Of a stretch of 18,641 bases of DNA, positions 1 through 8,505 are shown piece after piece; positions within the stretch are counted from its first letter, which is position 1; each line of letters starts with the position of its first letter. This DNA comes from JABCPE02 sp963506915 (GTDB lineage: Bacteria > Bacteroidota > Bacteroidia > Flavobacteriales > Weeksellaceae). A model generated the notes under the pieces. It had not been told where the DNA came from. It searched no databases and saw only the letters and a list, made by a program, of their open reading frames with translations. A program made the translations under genes and the position numbers. The stretch spans positions 1-18,641 of the forward strand of contig CAUORE010000031.1 in NCBI GenBank assembly GCA_963506915.1, given 5' to 3'.

Positions 1-54
1 ATTGGCATCTTTTTAGAGATTTGGCTGTGTCCCATTGTTTGATTATTGGATTCA

Positions 55-91
55 TAAATCAGATTAATTAGCCTGCTAATTTACTGATTTA
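55..91. repeat. Imperfect inverted repeat at the end of the HXXEE gene
   Basis: Outer arms TAAATCAG (55-62) and CTGATTTA (84-91) match over 8 bp. Inner arms AATTAGC (66-72) and GCTAATT (75-81) match over 7 bp around a 2-nt centre, and the two halves are joined by a 3x2 nt internal loop. The minus-strand stop codon of the HXXEE gene (89-91) lies in the outer arm, so the transcript would fold immediately after translation ends. No T-run follows on either strand, so it is not a standard intrinsic terminator. It could act as a 3'-end stabilising or processing hairpin. The pairing is seen in the sequence; the role is inferred. Confidence 0.55.
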
Positions 92-508
92 CTTTTTTAA
101 AACCTGAACTCCCCATTTCGGAATGAAATAAACACCCATAAGGCAGGTTACCATTACAGGAGAATAGGAATGAGTAAAATAACTTATCAAAATGTGCCAT
201 ACCAAGAAGAAACTCAGTCCTGCAAGATATAAAATGAGTGCAATTCTCGTGGCTTTTTCGCTCTTTCTAAATAAAAAAGCAATGACCGCTGCCAAAGTAA
301 GTTGCCCTATAGAAGCCCACACAAAATATTCAGGGTCGGCATTTACTAAATGAGCATTTTCGGAAATTCTCGGAAGTTGAAGCCAAGAAGGTATTTTATC
401 TACAAAATCAATATACCATTGCCAGAAGGAAATACTCTCTTCTACTTGATGAAGAGCGTGTAGTCCCATTATAGGCAACCACAAATGCAAGTATTTATTG
501 GTTTTCAT
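89..508 (-). CDS. HXXEE-motif small integral membrane protein
   Basis: Protein of 139 residues. Near the N-terminus it has the H-x-x-E-E motif (HQVEE, residues 20-24, preceded by another histidine at 17), which defines the HXXEE family of small membrane proteins of unknown function. Three hydrophobic stretches follow, at about residues 62-80, 88-108 and 115-133, and the segment between the last two is rich in His, Ser and Tyr. The length is normal for the family and the frame is intact. The ATG at 506-508 overlaps the end of the broken SRPBCC gene by 14 nt in another frame, so the two were probably translated as a pair. No promoter is visible directly upstream, so transcription probably comes from the carB side. 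The biochemical role is unknown; the conserved His/Glu residues suggest metal binding or membrane enzymology, but that is only inference. Confidence 0.8.
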   Translation of the reverse strand: MKTNKYLHLWLPIMGLHALHQVEESISFWQWYIDFVDKIPSWLQLPRISENAHLVNADPEYFVWASIGQLTLAAVIAFLFRKSEKATRIALILYLAGLSFFLVWHILISYFTHSYSPVMVTCLMGVYFIPKWGVQVLKK

Positions 509-908
509 AGATTTCCTTTTTTAATGCTGTGATATACTTCTGCTGTATGCGTTTCAAATTCCAAAATAGAGGTGCCACAAGCCTTAAAAAGAAGTTTTTG
601 ATATGTATTTTCTCTTGAAAACAAATTTTAGTTCCTCCGTTATATGATTCAAATTTTCCTTCCTATTCTGCATAGAATAGTTTGTGCTGCATTGTAAAGG
701 CATAATACTCATTTTCTTTCTTTTGAATATTACTAAAAATAGTGTGTCCGCCACCTTTATAGTATTCAATAAAACCATCTTCCAATAGCTCAATGTTTTC
801 TATTTCCTCTCGCCACTGAAAGTTCTTGTTATCAGTAACAATTTTATATACCAATGCTACAGGTGCATCAATCACATCAGTTGTCTTTGAAATGAGAAAT
901 CGTTTCAT
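495..908 (-). pseudogene. SRPBCC (START-like) domain protein, interrupted by in-frame TAG
   Basis: From the ATG at 906-908 the frame reads 81 residues typical of an SRPBCC/polyketide-cyclase-like lipid-binding fold: an N-terminal strand (KRFLISKTTDVIDAPVALVY), then a helix and a W-R-E-E segment near a 'LLEDG' turn. It meets TAG at 663-665. The same frame continues without another stop for 55 codons (EGKFESYNGGTKICF, then a basic-amphipathic C-terminal helix with LKRIQQKYITALKKE) to TAA at 495-497. The combined length of about 137 residues is the usual size of a single SRPBCC domain, and the C-terminal helix is what such proteins end with. I therefore read this as one gene with a nonsense mutation. 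A start four codons upstream (920) overlaps the carB stop. TAG is an ordinary stop elsewhere here (fbp ends with it), so recoding is unlikely. A base-call error cannot be excluded. Confidence 0.7.
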
Positions 909-909
909 G

Positions 910-3900
910 TTACATCGCATCTATGCTAAAAGTAAGGGATTCCAGCACTTTTAGAATGGCTTCTACGGTATCCATAGAGGTAAGGCATGGAACACCGTTT
1001 TCTACCGACATACGGCGGATTTGGAAACCGTCCCGTTCAGATTGTTTCCCTTTGGTGGTGGTATTTACCACATACTGCACTTTTCCTTTGTGGATGAGGT
1101 CTATCAGGTTTACATCTTCTTCGCCTATTTTGTAGCCTATTTTGGTTTTTACGCCATGTTGTTCAAAGAATTTCGCAGTTCCTTCCGTAGCCCATATTCT
1201 GAAGCCTATATCGCTAAATCTTTTCGCAAGTCCCACGGCTTCGGCTTTGTCTTTGTCAGAAACCGTGAAGAGAATCGCTCCATGGGTAGGGACTTTTCTT
1301 CCTGCGCCGATAAGTCCTTTGTATAGGGCTTTTTCTAGGGTTTGGTCTTTGCCCATCACTTCTCCTGTGGATTTCATTTCAGGGCCGAGGGAAATATCCA
1401 CTTTGGACAATTTACTAAAACTAAAAACAGGAACTTTCACATAAACGCCCTCTTTATTAGGAATAAGTCCATTTTGATAGCCCAAATCTTTTAATTTCGC
1501 TCCAAGAATGGTTTTTGTGGCTAATTTTGCCATCGGAACGCCAGTGATTTTGGACAAAAAAGGAACGGTTCTAGACGAGCGAGGATTGACCTCTATAACA
1601 AATACCTCTCCATCAGAAATTACATATTGAATGTTCATTAAGCCAATGATATTCAGTCCTTTGGCAAGTCTCTGCGTGTAGTCAGAGAGCGTGTCCATCT
1701 GTTTTTGTGTCAGATTTTGAGGAGGATACACCGCGATAGAGTCTCCCGAATGCACACCAGCCCGCTCGATATGTTCCATAATTCCAGGGATTATGGTGGT
1801 TTCGCCATCAGAAATGGCATCTACTTCCACCTCTTTCCCTGTTAGATATCGGTCAATCAGCACAGGATGTTCAGGGCTTGCTTCCACTGCATTTTCCATG
1901 TAATGAGCGAGTTCTTCCTCTGTATAAACGATTTCCATAGCTCTTCCTCCCAAAACATAGCTTGGGCGGACAAGCACAGGATAGCCGATTTCATTGGCAA
2001 TTTTTATGGCCTCTTCTTTTGAAGTGGAAGTTTTTCCTTTCGGCTGAGGTATGCCCAAATCTTGCAGGGCTTTCTCGAATTTGTCTCGGTTTTCGGCTCT
2101 GTCCAGATCTTCTAATGAAGTTCCTAAAATCTTCACTCCATGCGAAGCCAGCTTGTCAGCCAAATTGATAGCCGTCTGTCCGCCGAACTGCACTACCACG
2201 CCTTTTGGTTTTTCAAGCTCAATGATGTTCATCACATCTTCCTCGGTCAGCGGCTCGAAATATAATTTATCCGAAATGGAGAAATCCGTAGAAACGGTCT
2301 CAGGATTATTATTGATGATAATTGCCTCACAGCCCATTTCCTTAATCGCCCATACAGAATGCACCGTTGCGTAGTCAAACTCCACGCCCTGCCCGATACG
2401 GATAGGTCCTGAACCCAGCACGATGATTTTTTCCTTGTCGCTGGCGATGGACTCGTTTTCTTCTTCGTAAGTTCCGTAGAAATAAGGCGTTTCGGACTCA
2501 AATTCAGCCGCGCAGGTATCCACCATTTTATAGACTGGCATGATGCTGTTTTCTTTTCTAAAATTAAAAATTTCCCTCTGTGTGCAGTTCCAAAGATGAG
2601 CCAAATTAAGGTCAGAAAAACCTAATTTTTTAGCCTTGACTAAAACATCTTTGTTAAATGGATTATTCTTTATTTCAGCTTCAAAATCAATGAGTTTCTT
2701 GATTTTCCAAATGAAGAATTTATCTATTTTGCTCCATTCTACTATTTTCTCCCAGTCGTAGCCTCTGCGCAGTGCTTCTCCAATGATGAAAAGCCTCTCG
2801 TCATCGCAGATTTTTATTCTTCTTTCTATTTCTTCATCGGTTAGGGCAAGGGCTTGTTTTTCCTTTAATCCCAAATGCTGAATGCCCGTTTCCAGTGAAC
2901 GGATGGCTTTTTGGAGAGATTCTTCAAAGTTTCTTCCGATGGCCATGATTTCGCCTGTGGCTTTCATCTGTGTGGATAATCTTCTGTCCGCCGTTTCGAA
3001 TTTATCAAACGGGAAACGAGGGAATTTGGTAACTACATAGTCCAAAGCAGGTTCGAAACAAGCGTAAGTTTTGCCCGTTACAGGATTTATGATTTCATCT
3101 AAAGTCAGTCCCACAGCGATTTTAGCAGCGATTTTAGCAATAGGGTAGCCCGTAGCTTTACTCGCCAAAGCCGATGAACGGGACACTCTCGGATTAACTT
3201 CGATTACATAATAATTAAACGAATGCGGGTCTAGAGCCAGCTGAACATTACATCCACCTTCAATTCCCAAAGCACGGATGATTTTTAGTGAAGTGTTTCG
3301 CAGCATCTGATATTCCCTGTCAGAGAGGGTCTGCGAAGGCGCAACTACTATAGAATCGCCAGTGTGAACGCCCACAGGGTCTATGTTTTCCATGTTGCAG
3401 ACCACTATGGCATTGTCGTTAGAATCCCGCATTACTTCGTATTCTATCTCTTTGAATCCTGCGATGGATTTTTCTATAAGGCACTGATTTACAGGGCTGT
3501 GTTTTAGTCCAAGTTCTACGATTTCGGTAAGTTCCTGTTCATTAGAAGCAATACCGCCGCCTGTTCCTCCAAGGGTGAAGGCAGGACGGACAATCACAGG
3601 ATAACCGATTCTGTCAGCGAAATTCAGAGCGCTTTCTAATGTATTCACAATGTCCGATTCTGGGACAGGCTCGCCCAGCTCGTTCATCAATTCTCGGAAT
3701 AAATCTCGGTCTTCAGCGCGATTGATAGCAGAAAGTTTAGTTCCCAAAACTTCTACTTTACACTCATCTAAAATCCCTGATTTTTTTAGTTCTATCGCCA
3801 TATTCAGCCCTGTCTGCCCTCCCAAAGTAGGCAAAAGAGCATCTGGGCGTTCCTTTCGGATAATCTGGCTCACGAATTCTAAGGAAATAGGTTCTATATA

Positions 3901-4089
3901 GACCTTATCGGCGATTTCTGCATCGGTCATGATGGTGGCAGGATTTGAGTTAATGAGGATGACTCTGTATCCTTCCTCTTTTAGGGATAGACAGGCCTGT
4001 GTCCCTGCGTAGTCAAATTCCGCTGCCTGCCCTATGATGATAGGGCCAGAGCCTATGACCAATATAGTTTTGATGTCTGTTCGTTTCAT
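910..4089 (-). CDS. carB: Carbamoyl-phosphate synthase large subunit
   Basis: Cytoplasmic enzyme of 1059 residues that makes carbamoyl phosphate from bicarbonate, two ATP and the ammonia channelled from CarA, for both pyrimidine and arginine synthesis. The internally duplicated CarB plan is plain. Each half begins with a nucleotide-binding motif (VIGSGPIIIGQAAEFDYAGT near residues 11-30; VLGSGPIRIGQGVEFDYA near 565-582) and carries an ATP-grasp domain with 'EVNPR' near its end. An oligomerisation domain lies between the halves. A C-terminal MGS-like allosteric domain (from about residue 940) contains TEGTAKFFEQHGV and NTTTKGKQSERDGFQIRR, where UMP/IMP/ornithine regulation occurs in the family. 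Length matches the family. It is the last pyrimidine gene of the leftward block and lies 19 bp after the second secreted paralogue. Confidence 0.98.
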   Translation of the reverse strand: MKRTDIKTILVIGSGPIIIGQAAEFDYAGTQACLSLKEEGYRVILINSNPATIMTDAEIADKVYIEPISLEFVSQIIRKERPDALLPTLGGQTGLNMAIELKKSGILDECKVEVLGTKLSAINRAEDRDLFRELMNELGEPVPESDIVNTLESALNFADRIGYPVIVRPAFTLGGTGGGIASNEQELTEIVELGLKHSPVNQCLIEKSIAGFKEIEYEVMRDSNDNAIVVCNMENIDPVGVHTGDSIVVAPSQTLSDREYQMLRNTSLKIIRALGIEGGCNVQLALDPHSFNYYVIEVNPRVSRSSALASKATGYPIAKIAAKIAVGLTLDEIINPVTGKTYACFEPALDYVVTKFPRFPFDKFETADRRLSTQMKATGEIMAIGRNFEESLQKAIRSLETGIQHLGLKEKQALALTDEEIERRIKICDDERLFIIGEALRRGYDWEKIVEWSKIDKFFIWKIKKLIDFEAEIKNNPFNKDVLVKAKKLGFSDLNLAHLWNCTQREIFNFRKENSIMPVYKMVDTCAAEFESETPYFYGTYEEENESIASDKEKIIVLGSGPIRIGQGVEFDYATVHSVWAIKEMGCEAIIINNNPETVSTDFSISDKLYFEPLTEEDVMNIIELEKPKGVVVQFGGQTAINLADKLASHGVKILGTSLEDLDRAENRDKFEKALQDLGIPQPKGKTSTSKEEAIKIANEIGYPVLVRPSYVLGGRAMEIVYTEEELAHYMENAVEASPEHPVLIDRYLTGKEVEVDAISDGETTIIPGIMEHIERAGVHSGDSIAVYPPQNLTQKQMDTLSDYTQRLAKGLNIIGLMNIQYVISDGEVFVIEVNPRSSRTVPFLSKITGVPMAKLATKTILGAKLKDLGYQNGLIPNKEGVYVKVPVFSFSKLSKVDISLGPEMKSTGEVMGKDQTLEKALYKGLIGAGRKVPTHGAILFTVSDKDKAEAVGLAKRFSDIGFRIWATEGTAKFFEQHGVKTKIGYKIGEEDVNLIDLIHKGKVQYVVNTTTKGKQSERDGFQIRRMSVENGVPCLTSMDTVEAILKVLESLTFSIDAM

Positions 4090-4108
4090 ATTTGTTATTA
4101 GTTAAAAA

Positions 4109-5053
4109 TTAGCGTATTCTTCTTTTTAAATTTTTAGATTCTCCTTCGCATTCGGCGTGAAAGAGTGTTGTTTTTAAAGGTTTGAAATCTTGTAGAGGAG
4201 AGCGTTTAAGAGGGATTTTTTTGTATTTACCATTCTTCTTCTCATCGAGTTGGCGCTCGTTTTGTGAGTAAGAGAATTCTTTTGGGAATAGTATTTCATC
4301 GATGAGCTCTATTCTAAAGTTTTCATTTAAATAGAAATTTCGTGTGGGGGCTTGTTCTAGAAATTCAAGGTCATCTTTGGAGAATGTCTCTTGTTTTCTT
4401 AATACCTCTCCTTCAATATTTTCAATACCTTTTGCTCCAATTGGAAATCGGAAAATCCCAGAGTTTTTATCATCTGCCGGCATATAGTCTATTATAAAAT
4501 CATTATAACCATCCGTTTGAAATGAAAACAGGTCAGTGTATTTTACCTTGCTTTGTTCAGAGCGTCTTAATTCGTGAGTATTTAAGTCAGCCAAGATGAA
4601 TTCTTTCGGAAGCTTTTTGCCTTTATAAATATCAACACCGCTAAAACAATTGGGAGAAGGATTGAAAAACGCTTGCATCTTGTCTAAAGAACCGCCAATA
4701 TAAACACTATCTGAAATATCCTCTTTGTCGGTAGTACTGTATTTAATTTGATAGCCTGTTTTTATGCTGGGATTTTTTCGTCCAAAAACAGAAAATGGAA
4801 GTTCTGGGCGATAAGGGGTAAGCTCTACAAATTTATTATATTTTTTTTCATTATAGGTGAATATTTCACCTTCCATAAGCTCCCAAGTACCAGTAATGAA
4901 AGTCCCAAAGCCTATGATTAAAAAAGTTTTATCTTCTTTGAGACAAAAATTAGCTCCATTATCATGCCTATAACATCCTATAAAATCTGGTATCTTTTTC
5001 TGTGAAAATGCTTTACCGAATAGTAAAATTAATATTAATAATATATTTTTCAT
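4109..5053 (-). CDS. Secreted protein of unknown function, paralogue B of the pair between carA and carB
   Basis: Protein of 314 residues. It starts with a clear Sec signal peptide (MKNILLILILLFGKAFSQ, with cleavage probably after the A-F-S region and before QKK), so it should be periplasmic or outer-membrane associated. I do not recognise the family. The first 100 residues look like a beta-rich domain: a 'KEDKTFLI' strand, then 'FITGTWELMEGEI', the pattern of small lipocalin-like bacterial domains. A central block (YIGGSLDKMQAFFNPSPNCF) is identical in the neighbouring paralogue. The C-terminus has a conserved 'PLKTTLFHAEC' segment. The middle and the acidic stretch near residues 215-260 differ between the copies. 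The gene is 14 bp downstream of paralogue A and 19 bp upstream of carB, so it is probably cotranscribed with the pyrimidine genes. It looks more AT-rich than the pyr genes, consistent with insertion into an older operon. Confidence 0.85.
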   Translation of the reverse strand: MKNILLILILLFGKAFSQKKIPDFIGCYRHDNGANFCLKEDKTFLIIGFGTFITGTWELMEGEIFTYNEKKYNKFVELTPYRPELPFSVFGRKNPSIKTGYQIKYSTTDKEDISDSVYIGGSLDKMQAFFNPSPNCFSGVDIYKGKKLPKEFILADLNTHELRRSEQSKVKYTDLFSFQTDGYNDFIIDYMPADDKNSGIFRFPIGAKGIENIEGEVLRKQETFSKDDLEFLEQAPTRNFYLNENFRIELIDEILFPKEFSYSQNERQLDEKKNGKYKKIPLKRSPLQDFKPLKTTLFHAECEGESKNLKRRIR

Positions 5054-5067
5054 GGTATTTTAGATTT

Positions 5068-6069
5068 TTATTCCCCTGAATAGATTTTTCTTTTGCTGTT
5101 TTTATATCCATCTTTACATTCTGCATGGAATAGGCTGGTTTTCAAAGGCTTGAATTTCTTAAAAGGTAAAATTTTAAGTGGAATTTTTTTGTATTTATTC
5201 TTCATCATTTTTTCTGCATCTTCATCGTAAAGTTCGTAATAATCTTTACTATCATTTTTGTTTTTATAGTATTTTTTGCATTCTATTTCTATGATTTCAA
5301 ACTCTGTATCTGGAATTATATCTCCATTTTTTGTTTTCAGCCGATAATTATCATTTAAATAAGGGTTTTTAGTGGAGATTTCATTAAAAAATTTAATGTC
5401 TTCTTCTACAAAATCTTCTTCTTTGGATTTTTCTATTGGGTTGCCATCTTCATCTTCAATCCCATTTGCTCCAAGTAGGAAATGATAAACCATTGAATTA
5501 TTCTGGTCAGCTGGTGTGTGTGCTATCAGAAAATCATTGTATTCTTCTGTAAGGAAAGAAAATAGATTGGTATATTTTCCCTTTTCTAAATAGACATTTT
5601 CGTTTAAATCGGCTAAAATAAACTCTTTGGGTAAATCATTGTTTTTATAAATATATTCGGATTTGAAACAATTGGGTGAAGGATTGAAAAACGCCTGCAT
5701 TTTGTCCAAAGAACCCCCAATATAAACTTCATCCGAAATCATCCACTCCGCACCATATTCGATTTGATAGCCTATTTTTATTTCTGGATTTTTTCTTCCA
5801 AAAATAGAAAATGGAAACTCTGGACGATAGGGTGTAAGTACCACAAATTTTTGTGATTTTTTCCCTTTATCAGTGTCAATTTTAATTTCTTTAACATTCC
5901 AAGTCCCTGTGATGAGGGTGGCATAAGCTACAATTAAAAAAGTTTTGTCTTCCTTAATGTAGAAAATACCACCTCTTTCTCTATAAAATCCTACAAAATC
6001 TGGTTTTTTTGTCTGTGCAAAAGTTTTACTAAACAATAAAATACATAATACTAAAAATAATTTTTTCAT
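5068..6069 (-). CDS. Secreted protein of unknown function, paralogue A of the pair between carA and carB
   Basis: Protein of 333 residues with an N-terminal signal peptide (MKKLFLVLCILLFSKTFAQ, ending A-Q before TKKPDF). It is plainly homologous to its neighbour along the whole length: shared 'KEDKTFLI' and 'LITGTW' in the N-terminal domain, 'LTPYRPE.PFS.FGRKNP', the same block YIGGSLDKMQAFFNPSPNCF, 'LPKEFILADLN', and 'FKPLKTSLFHAEC' near the end. It carries an extra charged Lys/Glu/Tyr-rich insert at about residues 255-300 that the other copy lacks. The two cysteines in 'PNCF' and 'HAEC' are conserved in both copies and could form a disulphide after export. Function is unknown. It lies 65 bp after carA with no obvious TAnnTTTG promoter in that gap. 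The pair has the look of a tandem duplication. Confidence 0.85.
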   Translation of the reverse strand: MKKLFLVLCILLFSKTFAQTKKPDFVGFYRERGGIFYIKEDKTFLIVAYATLITGTWNVKEIKIDTDKGKKSQKFVVLTPYRPEFPFSIFGRKNPEIKIGYQIEYGAEWMISDEVYIGGSLDKMQAFFNPSPNCFKSEYIYKNNDLPKEFILADLNENVYLEKGKYTNLFSFLTEEYNDFLIAHTPADQNNSMVYHFLLGANGIEDEDGNPIEKSKEEDFVEEDIKFFNEISTKNPYLNDNYRLKTKNGDIIPDTEFEIIEIECKKYYKNKNDSKDYYELYDEDAEKMMKNKYKKIPLKILPFKKFKPLKTSLFHAECKDGYKNSKRKIYSGE

Positions 6070-6134
6070 ATAATTTTAGTTTTTTGATTATTTAAAAATA
6101 AAATATAAGTAAAAAGTAGTTTGTATAATTTATA

Positions 6135-7214
6135 TTAGCACTCTTTTTTAAAATCTTCCATCATTTGGATGAAGTCATCAAAAAGATAATTGGCATCTTC
6201 TGGGCCTGGGCTTGCCTCTGGGTGGTATTGGACAGAGAAACAAGGGTATTTCTTGTGGCGGACTCCTTCATTCGTGTGGTCATTCAGCGCGATGTGGGTT
6301 TCCTCTAAATCAGTGTCTTTCAGGCTGTTTTGGTCAATAGCATAGCCGTGGTTTTGGGAAGTGATAGAGACTTTATTGGTTCTTAAATCCAAAACAGGAT
6401 GATTGCCTCCTCTGTGCCCGAATTTTAGTTTAAAAGTCTTCGCGCCGCACGCCAGCCCTATCACCTGATGTCCCATGCAAATCCCAAAAATAGGGACTTT
6501 ACCAAGGAGTTTTCTCACGGTTTCGTGTGCGTGTGGGATGTCCTGCGGGTCGCCAGGGCCGTTGGAGAGCATGACACCATCTGGAGCCATTAGAAGGATT
6601 TCTTCGGCTGAGGTATCGTGAGAAACCACCGTGATATCGCAGTTTCTTTGGGATAATTCACGGATGATGCCGAGTTTTGCACCAAAGTCCATCAGCACTA
6701 CTTTAAAGCCTCTGCCAGGGTTGGCATAGGGCGTTTTGGTGGAAACCTGTGCTATTTGATTATTAGGTAAAATCGTGGCTTTCAGTTCATTGATGATGCT
6801 TTGTTCATCTACATCAGCATTCACGATTTTCCCTTTCGTTACACCTTTATTTCGGAGAATTCGGGTTAGTTTTCGGGTGTCAATTCCAGAAATTCCTGAA
6901 AGATTTTTCTTCTTAAAGAGTTCATCCAGAGTAAGCTGGGAACGAAAGTTAGAAGGCATATCGCAGAGTTCTTTGATAATCAGTCCTTTGATGGCTGGTT
7001 CTATGCTTTCGTAATCATCACGATTGATTCCATAATTCCCAATGAGCGGGTAGGTCATGCAGACGATTTGCCCACAAAAGGAAGGGTCAGAGATAAGTTC
7101 TTGATAGCCAGTCATTCCTGTGCTGAAAACCACCTCGCCGCTAGTCTCTGTATCTGCTCCGAAGCCTTCTCCGTAGAAAACTTCTCCTGATTCTAATATG
7201 AGTTTTTTGTTCAT
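6135..7214 (-). CDS. carA: Carbamoyl-phosphate synthase small (glutaminase) subunit
   Basis: Glutaminase subunit of 359 residues that releases ammonia from glutamine for CarB. The N-terminal CPSase_sm domain starts MNKKLILESGEVFYGEGFGA. A class I glutamine amidotransferase domain follows, with LSNGPGDPQD (217-226), the nucleophile elbow GICMGHQ (Cys246), and the His331/Glu333 pair in YHPEASPGPED. All three catalytic residues are present. The reading frame stays open 24 codons upstream, into the end of pyrC, but homology begins at the ATG at 7212-7214, which leaves a 20-bp gap to pyrC and is the better start. carA and carB are normally adjacent; here two secreted-protein genes separate them. 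Confidence 0.97.
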   Translation of the reverse strand: MNKKLILESGEVFYGEGFGADTETSGEVVFSTGMTGYQELISDPSFCGQIVCMTYPLIGNYGINRDDYESIEPAIKGLIIKELCDMPSNFRSQLTLDELFKKKNLSGISGIDTRKLTRILRNKGVTKGKIVNADVDEQSIINELKATILPNNQIAQVSTKTPYANPGRGFKVVLMDFGAKLGIIRELSQRNCDITVVSHDTSAEEILLMAPDGVMLSNGPGDPQDIPHAHETVRKLLGKVPIFGICMGHQVIGLACGAKTFKLKFGHRGGNHPVLDLRTNKVSITSQNHGYAIDQNSLKDTDLEETHIALNDHTNEGVRHKKYPCFSVQYHPEASPGPEDANYLFDDFIQMMEDFKKEC

Positions 7215-7234
7215 TTTTATTAGTTGGTGTTTGG

Positions 7235-8500
7235 TTAATAAACTTTTTCTCCATTTACAAAAGTCGCTACTGGCCAGCCTGTGCATTCCCAGCCGTCAAA
7301 AGGCGTGTTTCTTCCTTTGGAAACGAAGGTGTTTTTGTCTACTTTTTGAGTTTTTTCAAGGTCAATGAAAGTCAGGTCGGCATAGTAGCCAACTTCTATT
7401 TTTCCTACTTTATCAAGGTTAAAAACCTCGGCTGGTTTTATGGTCATCCAGTTGATGAGTTGTTTCAGAGACCATTTTCCAGTTTTTACAAATTTGGTGT
7501 GTAGGACAGGAAAAGCGGTCTCAAATCCCACAATTCCAAAAGGCGAATCATACATTCCTCGGCTTTTTTCGTCCTCGGTGTGAGGAGCGTGGTCGGTCGC
7601 AATGCAGTCAATGATGCCTTCTTCCAGCCCTTTGATTAGAGCCAATTGGTCTTCTTTAGCGCGGAGTGGTGGATTCATTTTGTAATTGGTATCTGCATTA
7701 GGAATATCATCTTCGGTTAAAACCAAATGATGCGGCGAAACTTCGGCGGTTACGCGTATTCCAGCTTTTTTCCCATCGGCGATGACTCTCACAGATTCTT
7801 TTGTGGAAACATGGCAGACATGATAATGTGCACCAGCAGCTTCGGCTAATAAAATATCACGAGCGATATGTACTGATTCACAAACGCTTGGGATGCCCTT
7901 TAATCCTAATTCTTTGGCTTTTTTTCCATCATGAATACAGCCTCCTAAAATAAGCGAATTGTCTTCGCAGTGGGCTACGATGGGTAGATTTACTTTGGTG
8001 GATTCCTGCATGGCTTCATACATTACGCCTGCTTCCTGAATTCCTACGCCGTCATCAGTAAACCCTACGGCTCCTTTTTCTTTTAAAACCTGAAAGTCAG
8101 TTAGTTTTGCGCCTTTGGAATCTTCCGTAATAGCTCCATAAGGTCTTATTTTTATGACAGCGGATTTTTGGATTCGTTTTAATAAATCATCGAAACGCTC
8201 AGCTCTATCGGGAACGGGATTGGTGTTTGGCATCGGGCATATAGTGGTATATCCGCCTTTTGCAGCTCCCATGGAGCCTGTAGCGATGGTCTCTTTGTGC
8301 TCGCCACCAGGCTCACGGAGATGGACATGCACATCGATAAACCCAGGGCTGATGAATTTCCCTTCAGCATCTATGATTGCGGCGTTTGGATTCTCTATGT
8401 TTTCAGAAATTTTGGTGATAAAACCATTTTCTATCTGAATGTCTTTTTGGACTAAATTCCCTTGTTGGTCAAGGATTTTTCCGTTTTTAATGATTTTCAT
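7235..8500 (-). CDS. pyrC: Dihydroorotase (type I, multifunctional-complex style)
   Basis: Zinc enzyme of 421 residues that cyclises carbamoyl-aspartate to dihydroorotate. The amidohydrolase fold is evident: metal-binding H58-x-H60 in FIDVHVHLREPG, a GFTDDGVG turn at 146-153, H177 in VAHCED, H230 in VCHVSTKES and D303 in ATDHAPH. The NMNPP-like segment (YKMNPPLR) that contacts substrate is also there. The HLREPG signature and the length place it with the roughly 420-residue class I dihydroorotases rather than the E. coli type. An open frame extends 39 codons upstream into pyrB, but homology starts at the ATG at 8498-8500, 5 bp after the pyrB stop. Tight spacing to pyrB and carA indicates an operon. 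Confidence 0.96.
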   Translation of the reverse strand: MKIIKNGKILDQQGNLVQKDIQIENGFITKISENIENPNAAIIDAEGKFISPGFIDVHVHLREPGGEHKETIATGSMGAAKGGYTTICPMPNTNPVPDRAERFDDLLKRIQKSAVIKIRPYGAITEDSKGAKLTDFQVLKEKGAVGFTDDGVGIQEAGVMYEAMQESTKVNLPIVAHCEDNSLILGGCIHDGKKAKELGLKGIPSVCESVHIARDILLAEAAGAHYHVCHVSTKESVRVIADGKKAGIRVTAEVSPHHLVLTEDDIPNADTNYKMNPPLRAKEDQLALIKGLEEGIIDCIATDHAPHTEDEKSRGMYDSPFGIVGFETAFPVLHTKFVKTGKWSLKQLINWMTIKPAEVFNLDKVGKIEVGYYADLTFIDLEKTQKVDKNTFVSKGRNTPFDGWECTGWPVATFVNGEKVY

Positions 8501-8505
8501 ATTAT

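Noticed and set aside
7215..7286. N-terminal extension of carA by 24 codons
   Set aside because: The extension overlaps pyrC, lacks homology to CarA, and the internal ATG at 7214 matches the usual N-terminus.
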